This document shows, one piece after another, positions 34,243 through 41,731 of a DNA stretch of 64,000 bases (position 1 is its first letter; each line of letters opens with the position of its first letter). The stretch covers positions 18,698 to 82,697 of the forward strand of contig JAVBLJ010000009.1 of assembly GCA_031553615.1 (NCBI GenBank), in the 5' to 3' direction. Source of the DNA: WQXF01 sp031553615 (GTDB lineage Bacteria > Bacillota > Clostridia > Christensenellales > Aristaeellaceae). A program made the translations under genes and the position numbers. The notes under the pieces were generated by a model. That model ran no database searches. It saw only the letters and a list, made by a program, of their open reading frames with translations, and was not told where the DNA came from.

Positions 34243-34274
34243 TCAAGTGAATTGAGCGATGATTCAAGTGAATT
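34243..34274 (+). promoter_or_regulatory. paired direct repeats upstream of the LacI-family gene
   Basis: TCAAGTGAATT occurs at 34243-34253 and again at 34264-34274, 21 bp apart, which is two helix turns. CTTGAA at 34214-34219 is an inverted half. Two same-face sites this close to the regulator gene suggest autoregulation or an activator site. Confidence 0.45.
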
Positions 34275-34348
34275 CGAGTTGTAAGTGGGCAAAGAATACG
34301 GTACTATGATGGCAGAAGAACGGATCCGGCACGAGAGAAGGGGAACGT

Positions 34349-35422
34349 ATGGGAAAGACCACCATGCGGGATGTGGCCAACCGACTCGGCGTATCCATCA
34401 ATGCCGTCTCCCTGGCGCTGGGCAACAAGTCCGGCGTCAGCGAAAGCACGCGCGATCGCATGATACGAACAGCATATGAGATGGGCTACTTCGAGGGAAA
34501 GGCATCGATTCTCAAAAAAGTCAAGCTGCGCAATATCTGCATCGTTGTGAAAAATAAAGCGCTGACCGATGTGCATTTCCATAATCTCGTGTTCCGCGCC
34601 ATGCAGGCCGAGGTCAAGCGCCAAGGCTACGATACCATCATTGAATTTTCTGAGGATTTGAGCGAACTGCCCTCCTGCATCCAGGAATATCGTGTTTCTG
34701 GGGTGGCGGTGGTGGGTACGTTTAGCGATGAAGGCTTGGCGCGCATTCAGGCGACCCATATCCCCATGGTGGTGGTCAACCACGAAAGCTACGCGCTGAG
34801 CATCGACAGCGTGGTCAACAAAAACTATCAGGGCGCTTATCTGGCGTTCATGCATCTATATCAAAGGGGCCACCGGCGCATCGGCTTTGTGGGCTATGTC
34901 GAAGGCTCTTCGAGTCTGCGGCTGCGCAAGGCGGGCTTTATGCAGGCGGCCATCGATCATCATATGTACGGGGAGGACATCAGCGGCGGATTTGCCGAGA
35001 TGTCCTTTGAAACCGACCTCACGCCCTTTTACGTGGTGCACAACATTGCCGAAATTGCCGCACATTTGATGAACAAGTTCGGCTCGGTGGAAAAGCTCCC
35101 CACCGCTTTCTTTTGCCACAATGACGCGACCGCAATCGCTATGATTCAAGCAGTCAACCTGCTGCAGTTGGAGGTCCCCCGCGATATTTCTATGGTGTCG
35201 TTCGATAACATCGAGCTTGCGTCGGGCTTTACGCCTGCGCTCACCACCATCAGCGTGCCCATCAAGTCCATGGGCATACGTGCCATTGAGCGCTTGGTGC
35301 GCCGCATCGAAAACCGCAATTTGCCCTGTGATACGCTGCTGTTGGAAATGGAATTGCTGCAGCGCGACTCGGTGCGCGATCTCAATGTGCCGGATGGTGC
35401 CGAGCGTTCAAGGGAAGATTGA
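34349..35422 (+). CDS. LacI-family transcriptional regulator
   Basis: A 357-residue repressor-type protein. The N-terminal helix-turn-helix (TTMRDVANRLGVSINAVSLALGNKSGVSEST, given here in part: MRDVANRLGVSINAV) and hinge are followed by a periplasmic-binding-like effector domain with GHRRIGFVGYVEGSSS, PTAFFCHNDATAIAMI and SMVSFDNIELASGFTP. AGAAGGGG precedes the ATG. It lies 153 bases after the maltodextrin operon and is probably its regulator, with the cre-like site near malE a candidate operator. It could also act on the downstream glycosidase genes. Confidence 0.94.
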   Translation: MGKTTMRDVANRLGVSINAVSLALGNKSGVSESTRDRMIRTAYEMGYFEGKASILKKVKLRNICIVVKNKALTDVHFHNLVFRAMQAEVKRQGYDTIIEFSEDLSELPSCIQEYRVSGVAVVGTFSDEGLARIQATHIPMVVVNHESYALSIDSVVNKNYQGAYLAFMHLYQRGHRRIGFVGYVEGSSSLRLRKAGFMQAAIDHHMYGEDISGGFAEMSFETDLTPFYVVHNIAEIAAHLMNKFGSVEKLPTAFFCHNDATAIAMIQAVNLLQLEVPRDISMVSFDNIELASGFTPALTTISVPIKSMGIRAIERLVRRIENRNLPCDTLLLEMELLQRDSVRDLNVPDGAERSRED

Positions 35423-35453
35423 TTTTCCAAGGTAGTTCCTTTAAAACAAAGAT

Positions 35454-35486
35454 CGAGGGCGCGAGGCGCAGAGCCCTCGGGCTTTC
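35454..35486 (+). terminator. terminator of the LacI-family gene
   Basis: CGAGGGC (35454-35460) and GCCCTCG (35473-35479), followed by GGCTTTCTC. The U-tract is weak. Confidence 0.5.
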
Positions 35487-35503
35487 TCGGCGCATGGTGA
35501 CCT

Positions 35504-35670
35504 AATACTACTCCACGATGGATTTCCAGCATATCTCGCGAATATTTATCAGAATGGCGTTGTCGCGCTTCAGAGGGCGTAGCTGCCGGCTATGCTTCCC
35601 CCAGGCTCCAAGCCCTTCGAAAAATCTTCCACGATCTATCCTAAGAAACCAAACGAGGATTAGCATAAAA
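35504..35670 (+). repeat. dispersed repeat, family 2, copy 1
   Basis: A 167-bp segment that aligns without net length change to 60551-60717, in the same orientation. Shared stretches include GATTTCCAGCATATCTCGCG, GAATGGCGTTGTC, GGCTATGC and CCAGGCTCC/TCAGGCTCC. The ends are partly inverted-complementary. It lies just upstream of the glycosidase-like gene, as copy 2 lies just upstream of a hydrolase gene. Confidence 0.75.
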
Positions 35671-35686
35671 GCAGGAGTTGAGGCCG

Positions 35687-38161
35687 TTGAGCGAGATGAA
35701 AACTTGGTGGCAAGGCGCGGAATTTCCCTACCATTGCAGGCCGGATGATCCCTGGTTCTCCACTGTGGAGCCGGAGAAGAGCGGCGGGTTCGTGCTGCGC
35801 GCGCGCCCCGGTGCGATTGCGCCGGTACAGCTCATGCTCTGCAGCGAGCAGGATACGAGCGTTACAGCACTGGAGCTGGCCTGGGAATGGCCGGTGCACG
35901 TGCCCGCGTTGCGGGGCGTGGATCGTTTTGGTGCGCCCTTTGTGGGCGAATGCAAGCTGGAGGCCGGCAAGCCTTGGGTGATCTGGGTGTTGCTGGAGAT
36001 TCCGATGGAAGCTCCGGCTGGCGAACAGGGGCCGCGCACCCTGAGTGGGACCCTCGTTCTGCGGGGCGGGGAACGCTTGCCGATCGCGCTCGATGTGGAG
36101 GTGGCGGGGGAACCGGTGCATCGCGGCGGCGAGGATGACAAGGACACGCTGGCTCGTCTGGCCTGGCTGGATTCTGCGCTCGGCACCGAGGAAACCGTGC
36201 CTCAGCCCTTCCTGCCGGTGACGGTGCGTGAGCGCACGCTCGGTGTGCTGGGTCGCGAGGTAGTGCTGGGCGAAGGCGGCGTGCCTTCGGCGGTGCTCAC
36301 CCATTTCCAGGGCATTAACGACGTATTGGTCGATAGCGGTGAGGACATATTTGCCGCGCCTCCGCGCTTGGAAACGGTCATCGCGGGGAAACCTGTGCAG
36401 CTTGAGGGCGAGTGCCACATCGTGGCCCGCACCGATGCCCGCGTTAGCTGGGAGGCAGTGCTGCGCTCCGACGAGCTGACCTGCACGGTGCGTGGCTTTT
36501 TGGAGTTCGATGGGTGGTCGCGCTACACGGTGGAATGGCAGGCTGCGCGCGAGCTGGCGGTTGAGGATATCCGACTGCTGTTCCGGCTCAAGCATCGCTA
36601 TGCGCGCTGGCTCACCGGCGTGGGCACCAATGTGCTGGAGCGTCCCCAGAGCCACCGCTGGCAGTGGGATCGCGCCAAGCATCAGGATGGCTTCTACTGC
36701 GGCGGCATGAACGGCGGCATCGTAGTGCGCCCACTGGCCGAGGATTATGTGGTGCCATACTGCAACATCTACTATCTGTTTGGCTACCGCAACATGCCCC
36801 GTGCCTGGGTCAACGAGGGCAAGGGCTACTTTGCGCTGGAGCGCTGCGACGATTGCGTGGAGCTGGGCTACCATTGCGGGGCGTGCGTGCTGCCCGCGGG
36901 ACAGCCGGTGCGCACCGATTTCGAGATGGGCTTCACGCCCTTCAAGCTGGTGAACCAGGCCAGCCACTATGCGACGCGCTATTTCCAGGCCCCGGGCAAC
37001 ACCACGCCCGAAAGCTGGCTGCAGACCGCCCACGAGATCGGCGCATCTCACGTGGTGGTTCACCACGCGAAGGATATTTATCCTTTCATCAATTATCCGC
37101 TCTACGATGCACCGGCGATGCACGATTTTGCGGCCAAGGCACACAGCCAGGGCCTTAAGATGAAGCCCTACTATACGGTGCGCGAGCTTACCAGTAAGCT
37201 GCCCGAATTCTTTCCGCTACGCAGCTTGCGCGCCGAGGTATTTGCGCAGCCCAACTTCAACTACGATGGCGTGCCCGGCCAGGGAGAGAAGGACGCATGG
37301 CTGAAGGACGAGTGCGGCGATCATGTGCTGCCCGCCTGGAAGCACGTGTTTACCGAGGGCAAGTACGCGGGCACGACCGATCCGGCGGTGATCGTCAATC
37401 CCGCGTCGCGAATCGTCAACTTCTACGTGGAAGGATTGCGCTGGATGTGCGACAACTGGCAGATCGATGGCATCTACGTGGACGACACCGGGCTGGATCG
37501 GTACGCATTCCAGCGCGCGCGCCGTGTGCTCGATGGGCGCAGGCCGGGCGCTAAGATCGATCTACACTCTTGGAACCAGTTTCACGATGAGTACGGCGAA
37601 TCTTGGGCGCACAACATGGTGATGTACGCCGAGATATTCCCGTACATCGATTCGCTTTGGTTCGGCGAGGGCTTTGATTTTAACGAGATCACCCCCAACG
37701 AGATGCTGGTGGAATGCTCGGGCCTGCCCTTTGGCCTGATGAGCGAGATGCTGCAGGGCGGGGGAAACCCGTGGCGCGGTCTGCTGTTTGGCATGACCAA
37801 TCGCGCGGGCTGGACTACGGCAGGCACCCAAGGTATTTGGGCGATGCGCGAGAAATACGGCTTTGACCGCGCGGTGCTGCGCGGCTGGTGGGAGGAGAAC
37901 CCGCTGGTGAGCGCCGATAATCCTGCGGTATACGTGACCGCATACGGGCTGCCGGACGGCATTATGGCCGTGGCCGCCAGTTTTGCGGAGGGCGAGGTTT
38001 CTATGCAGCTGCGGATTGATGCGGCACAAGTCGCGCAGCCCAAGAGCGCGCTGTTGCCCTATATCCAGCACCTGCAGGAGGAGGTTGAATCCGCACCCGA
38101 CGCGCGCTACACCCTGCAGCCCGGCGGAGGCGTGCTCGTGTTTTATCCTTATGACAAATAG
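35687..38161 (+). CDS. large glycoside-hydrolase-like protein, family uncertain
   Basis: A cytosolic protein of about 824 residues with no signal peptide. The first 280 residues look like beta-sandwich domains. The region from about 430 on reads as a TIM barrel with acidic loop motifs: HVVVHHAKDIYPFINYPLYD, NWQIDGIYVDDTGLDR, KIDLHSWNQFHDEYGESWAH and YIDSLWFGEGFDFNE. The Asp pair and the Glu in FGEGF are candidate catalytic residues. This resembles DUF6067/GH123-like proteins, but I cannot assign a family firmly. The TTG at 35687 has AGGAG nine bases upstream; an ATG at 35696 is the alternative. Two fucosidase genes follow on the same strand. Confidence 0.8.
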   Translation: MSEMKTWWQGAEFPYHCRPDDPWFSTVEPEKSGGFVLRARPGAIAPVQLMLCSEQDTSVTALELAWEWPVHVPALRGVDRFGAPFVGECKLEAGKPWVIWVLLEIPMEAPAGEQGPRTLSGTLVLRGGERLPIALDVEVAGEPVHRGGEDDKDTLARLAWLDSALGTEETVPQPFLPVTVRERTLGVLGREVVLGEGGVPSAVLTHFQGINDVLVDSGEDIFAAPPRLETVIAGKPVQLEGECHIVARTDARVSWEAVLRSDELTCTVRGFLEFDGWSRYTVEWQAARELAVEDIRLLFRLKHRYARWLTGVGTNVLERPQSHRWQWDRAKHQDGFYCGGMNGGIVVRPLAEDYVVPYCNIYYLFGYRNMPRAWVNEGKGYFALERCDDCVELGYHCGACVLPAGQPVRTDFEMGFTPFKLVNQASHYATRYFQAPGNTTPESWLQTAHEIGASHVVVHHAKDIYPFINYPLYDAPAMHDFAAKAHSQGLKMKPYYTVRELTSKLPEFFPLRSLRAEVFAQPNFNYDGVPGQGEKDAWLKDECGDHVLPAWKHVFTEGKYAGTTDPAVIVNPASRIVNFYVEGLRWMCDNWQIDGIYVDDTGLDRYAFQRARRVLDGRRPGAKIDLHSWNQFHDEYGESWAHNMVMYAEIFPYIDSLWFGEGFDFNEITPNEMLVECSGLPFGLMSEMLQGGGNPWRGLLFGMTNRAGWTTAGTQGIWAMREKYGFDRAVLRGWWEENPLVSADNPAVYVTAYGLPDGIMAVAASFAEGEVSMQLRIDAAQVAQPKSALLPYIQHLQEEVESAPDARYTLQPGGGVLVFYPYDK

Positions 38162-38172
38162 AAATATAGCAT

Positions 38173-38200
38173 AACCATAATAATAGAACCATAATAATAG
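38173..38200. repeat. perfect 14-bp tandem duplication
   Basis: AACCATAATAATAG occurs twice without a gap (38173-38186, 38187-38200) between the glycosidase-like gene and the first fucosidase, just before the AGGAGG site. Confidence 0.8.
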
Positions 38201-38220
38201 ATCCATAGGAGGAATGATCG

Positions 38221-39594
38221 ATGTCGGAAGAGATTTTGGGGCAACAGGCGGAAGTCGTCGAGCAGGGCGTGCACAACTATAGCACGGCCGACCAGTACAT
38301 TGCGCCGACCGATCCAGTGCTTCGCGAGCGCCTGGAATGGTTCCAGGATCAAAAGCTGGCGCTGATGATGCATTGGGGCGCATACTCGCAGCTGGGTCTG
38401 GTAGAATCATGGGCGCTCAACGACGCCGACGCCGAATGGTCCCGCAACGGCGTGGATTGGGATGTGGACGGCGAGACTTTCAAGCGCCAGTACCGCAATC
38501 TCAACAAGACCTTTAACCCGGTGCGATTCCAACCGGAAAAGTGGGCGGAGCTCGCCAAGGAAGGCGGTTTCCGTTACCTGGTGTTTACCACCAAGCATCA
38601 CGATGGCTTCTGCATGTACGATTCTCAGTATTCTGATTATAAGGTTACCGCGCCCGATTGTCCGTTCCATACCCACCCGAAGGCCGATATCTGTGCCAAT
38701 CTGTTTGAAGCGTTCCGGCGGCAAGGCCTGGGTATCGCCGCATATTTCTCCAAGGCCGATTGGCACGTGCCCAGTTATTGGGCGCAGGATACGCCGCGCG
38801 GAAGTTTCATGTGGCGCGGCCCTGCGTACGATCCGGCTACGAACCCGGAGCGCTGGGAGGAGTTTGTGCAGTTCACCCACAACCAGGTGATGGAGCTGGT
38901 TTCCAACTACGGCAAGATCGATGTGCTCTGGTTCGACGCGGGCTGGGTCTGCCGCCAGAGCGGCCAGGATATCCGCATCGAGGAGCTGATGGAGAAGGCA
39001 CGCGCCGTGCAGCCCTGGGTGCTTTCGGCCGACCGCACCTGCGGCGGCATCTGCGAAAACTACGTGACCCCGGAGCAGTGCGTGCCCGAGAAGCCGCTGG
39101 GTATCCCGTGGGAGAGCTGCGTGACCATGGGCACCTCGTTCTCCTATGCCTACGATGACAACTACAAATCGGTGCGCCAACTGGTGCACCTGCTGCTGGA
39201 TATCGTTTCAAAGGGCGGCAACCTGGCCCTCAACGTGGGTCCGCAGCCCGATGGCCGCCTGTCGCGCAACGCCATCGACCGCATCAAGGGTCTGGGCGCG
39301 TGGCTCAAGCTCTACGGCGAGGGCGTCTATGGCACGCGGGTGTGTGCGCCGTACCGTGTGGGGCAGTGCGCCTTTACGCAGAAGGCCGGGCGGGTGTACG
39401 CCTTCTATCTGCACGATGAGGGCGTGGCGGTGCCGGAGTGCGTGGAGATTCCTTACGCGGGCAAGGTGTCCCGGGTGATCGATCTGGCGAGCGGTGAGGA
39501 GTTGGCGTTCGAGCGCCAGGGCCAGGGCATTGCGGTAAAGCTTCCGGTGCGCGATCAGGCCCCGGTCGCCGAGGGGTTCCGATTGGAAGCCTAG
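38221..39594 (+). CDS. alpha-L-fucosidase, GH29 (1)
   Basis: A 457-residue intracellular glycosidase. The GH29 barrel is recognised from LMMHWGAYSQLGL, FRYLVFTTKHHDGFCMYDSQ, YFSKADWHVPSYW and KGGNLALNVGPQPDGRL. The nucleophile is Asp239 in VLWFDAGW. The acid/base residue is poorly conserved in GH29 and cannot be placed with confidence. Ahead of the barrel is a 40-residue N-terminal extension. There is no signal peptide, so the substrate is probably an imported fucosylated oligosaccharide. AGGAGG lies before the ATG. A second, distinct GH29 gene follows. Confidence 0.92.
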   Translation: MSEEILGQQAEVVEQGVHNYSTADQYIAPTDPVLRERLEWFQDQKLALMMHWGAYSQLGLVESWALNDADAEWSRNGVDWDVDGETFKRQYRNLNKTFNPVRFQPEKWAELAKEGGFRYLVFTTKHHDGFCMYDSQYSDYKVTAPDCPFHTHPKADICANLFEAFRRQGLGIAAYFSKADWHVPSYWAQDTPRGSFMWRGPAYDPATNPERWEEFVQFTHNQVMELVSNYGKIDVLWFDAGWVCRQSGQDIRIEELMEKARAVQPWVLSADRTCGGICENYVTPEQCVPEKPLGIPWESCVTMGTSFSYAYDDNYKSVRQLVHLLLDIVSKGGNLALNVGPQPDGRLSRNAIDRIKGLGAWLKLYGEGVYGTRVCAPYRVGQCAFTQKAGRVYAFYLHDEGVAVPECVEIPYAGKVSRVIDLASGEELAFERQGQGIAVKLPVRDQAPVAEGFRLEA

Positions 39595-39614
39595 CATGGG
39601 AGGCCTAGCATCGG
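39587..39614. repeat. 14-bp tandem duplication at the end of fucosidase 1
   Basis: AAGCCTAGCATGGG (39587-39600) is followed by AGGCCTAGCATCGG (39601-39614), with two mismatches. It spans the stop codon. A partial third unit AAGCCTAATGC lies at 39630. Confidence 0.6.
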
Positions 39615-39688
39615 AAGCAGAGTAGTTCGAAGCCTAATGCTCATCTAAACAAAAACGATTCGACACACAAGGATGGGGAGGGAAGGCC

Positions 39689-40981
39689 ATGTTTGACCGC
39701 GAGGTGTACGAGCGTCGCACGCGGTGGTTTGCGGACGATCGATTCGGCATGTTCATTCATTGGGGCCTGTATGCGATTCCTGCGCGCGGCGAATGGATTC
39801 GCAGCCACGAACGCATCAGCAACGAGGATTATCAGAAGTATTTCGATGAGTTTGACCCGGTGGCATACGATCCCCGCATGTGGGCGAGACTGGCCAAGCA
39901 GGCAGGCATGCGCTACGCAGTGATGACCGCCAAGCACCACGACGGTTTTTGCCTGTTCGATTCGCAGTACACCGATTACAAGGCTACCAACACCAAGGCT
40001 GGGCGCGACCTGGTGCGCGAGTACGTCGAAGCCTTCCGTGCCGAGGGGATCAAGGTGGGCCTGTACTATTCGCTGCTGGATTGGCATCACCCCGACTATC
40101 CGCACTATGAGGATTCAATCCACCCCATGCGCGGAAACGAAGCCTACAAGGGCGTGAAACGCGACTTCAGCCGGTACGTGGAATATCTGCACAATCAGGT
40201 GCGCGAGCTGTGTACCAACTATGGGAAGCTCGACCTGATGTGGTACGATTTCTCGTACGATACCCTCTGCGGAGAGGCGTGGCGCGCGACCGAGCTGGTG
40301 CGCATGGTGCGCGAGCTGCAGCCCGGTATCCTCATCGATAACCGGCTGGAGGGCGCGGCGGAAAGTTCGATGCTGGTGGGCGAGCCCGCCGAGTATTCGG
40401 GCGACTTCCTTAGCCCCGAGCAGCTTTTGCCGCCGGAGGGCATGTTTGACCACAAGGGCAACCGCCTGCTGTGGGAAGCGTGCGTGACCATGAACAACAA
40501 TTGGGGCTATGCCGAGGGCGATAATCACTTCAAGCCTGCAGGTATGCTGGTGCGCAAGCTGGTGGAGTGCGTATCGAAGGGCGGCAACATGCTGCTGAAC
40601 GTCGGCCCCGATGCATGGGGCCGCATTCCCGGGCCCTCCGTGCGCATTCTGGAGCAGATGGGCGAGTGGATGGCGAAGAACGGCGAATCGGTCTACGGCT
40701 GCGGCTATGCGGGCATTCCCAAGCCCGATTTTGGACGCGTGACCCGCAAGGGCAACACGCTCTACTATCATGTGACCGAGAACACCATCGGCCTTCTGCC
40801 GCTGCTGGGCTTGCAGCCCGAGGAGATCAAGCGCGTGCGCCTGCTGGCGACCGGGGCGGAGCTGCCCCTGGTGAGCGATTTCCGCACTGCGCACTACAAG
40901 AACGTGTTTGTGAAGATTGGCGATAGCCCGATTCTGCCCGACGAGACCGACACTGTGGTGATGGTCGAGTTGCGCGGATAG
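39689..40981 (+). CDS. alpha-L-fucosidase, GH29 (2)
   Basis: A 430-residue intracellular GH29 enzyme that begins directly with the barrel: RFGMFIHWGLYAIPARGEW, MRYAVMTAKHHDGFCLFDSQ, YYSLLDWHHPDYPHYED and KGGNMLLNVGPDAWGRIPG. The nucleophile is Asp187 in LMWYDFSYD. It differs clearly from fucosidase 1 in the middle and C-terminal parts, so the two probably split different linkages. No signal peptide. GGGGAGGGAAGG precedes the ATG. Together with the preceding genes it suggests degradation of fucosylated host or plant glycans. Confidence 0.94.
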   Translation: MFDREVYERRTRWFADDRFGMFIHWGLYAIPARGEWIRSHERISNEDYQKYFDEFDPVAYDPRMWARLAKQAGMRYAVMTAKHHDGFCLFDSQYTDYKATNTKAGRDLVREYVEAFRAEGIKVGLYYSLLDWHHPDYPHYEDSIHPMRGNEAYKGVKRDFSRYVEYLHNQVRELCTNYGKLDLMWYDFSYDTLCGEAWRATELVRMVRELQPGILIDNRLEGAAESSMLVGEPAEYSGDFLSPEQLLPPEGMFDHKGNRLLWEACVTMNNNWGYAEGDNHFKPAGMLVRKLVECVSKGGNMLLNVGPDAWGRIPGPSVRILEQMGEWMAKNGESVYGCGYAGIPKPDFGRVTRKGNTLYYHVTENTIGLLPLLGLQPEEIKRVRLLATGAELPLVSDFRTAHYKNVFVKIGDSPILPDETDTVVMVELRG

Positions 40982-41151
40982 CACTTCTGCCCCTGCCGGA
41001 GCTTTTTTCTGTTGAATTGCTGCTATTTATCGAATTGTGAAGGATTTTGACGAAAAATAGAGAATGAAGAGCAAGAACAATAGGAAGAGGTTCCTCAATC
41101 GAGAGGATTTCCGCCACGCGAAGGGCGGAATTCCTGCGGCGGGGTGAGCGC

Positions 41152-41595
41152 ATGGCATCGCGTAAGCAGGGCGCGAAGCGGCCCTGGAGCCGCGAGCGCT
41201 GGTTCTTTATGCTGCTGGTGCCGGTCTATGGCGCGCTGGTGGTCAGCGCTGCGGCGACCGGTGCGTTTGCGCCGCCGGAAGCGCAGGCAGTTCAGGTGGT
41301 GCTGGAGTCGCGCGCCGCAAACGGCATGGATCAGCTGCTGCCCACCAGCGATCCGGCGCTTTCTACCCCTATGCCCACGCGCGCGCCGGAATCGGGCCTG
41401 CGCAAGCTCGATATCAACGAGGCCGACACCTGGATGCTGACCGCTATTCCCGGAATTGGGCAGACGATGGCCGAGCGGATCATCGCATACCGCGATGGGC
41501 AGGGCGGGCTACAATTCATCGATGAGTTGGCCCGAATTGAGGGAGTAGGGGAGAAGCTTTACGCAACCTTGATCGTCTATCTGGAGGTGCGCTGA
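41152..41595 (+). CDS. ComEA-like helix-hairpin-helix membrane protein
   Basis: A 147-residue protein with a basic start, one membrane anchor (about 18-42, WFFMLLVPVYGALVVSAAATG), a Pro/Thr-rich spacer and a C-terminal double helix-hairpin-helix domain (about 82-145: LDINEADTWMLTAIPGIGQT, MAERIIAYRD, LARIEGVGEKLYATL). It matches the soluble DNA-binding part of the competence receptor ComEA. The SLBB domain usual in Firmicutes ComEA is missing, so it is a short version. A hairpin (ATTTCCGCC/GGCGGAATT) lies just upstream. No comEC gene is adjacent. Confidence 0.85.
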   Translation: MASRKQGAKRPWSRERWFFMLLVPVYGALVVSAAATGAFAPPEAQAVQVVLESRAANGMDQLLPTSDPALSTPMPTRAPESGLRKLDINEADTWMLTAIPGIGQTMAERIIAYRDGQGGLQFIDELARIEGVGEKLYATLIVYLEVR

Positions 41596-41621
41596 CGCAA
41601 TGCGTGGCGTGCCTCTTTTTT
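41584..41621 (+). terminator. terminator of the ComEA-like gene
   Basis: GAGGTGCGC (41584-41592) pairs with GCGTGCCTC (41607-41615) with two G-U pairs, followed by six T residues. The stem includes the last codons. Confidence 0.65.
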
Positions 41622-41731
41622 GTTCGGGGGTTTTCTGTTGGTGTTTTGAGCACATGAAAAGCGCCCCTTTCCGCGCGACTGATGCAACGACGGCAGGAGG
41701 CGCATTTTTGGCAGGACTTGAAGGAGAGGGG

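Noticed and set aside
34264..34479. Short open frames in front of the LacI-family gene on both strands
   Set aside because: They overlap the well-supported regulator start and regulatory sites and have no ribosome binding sites of their own.
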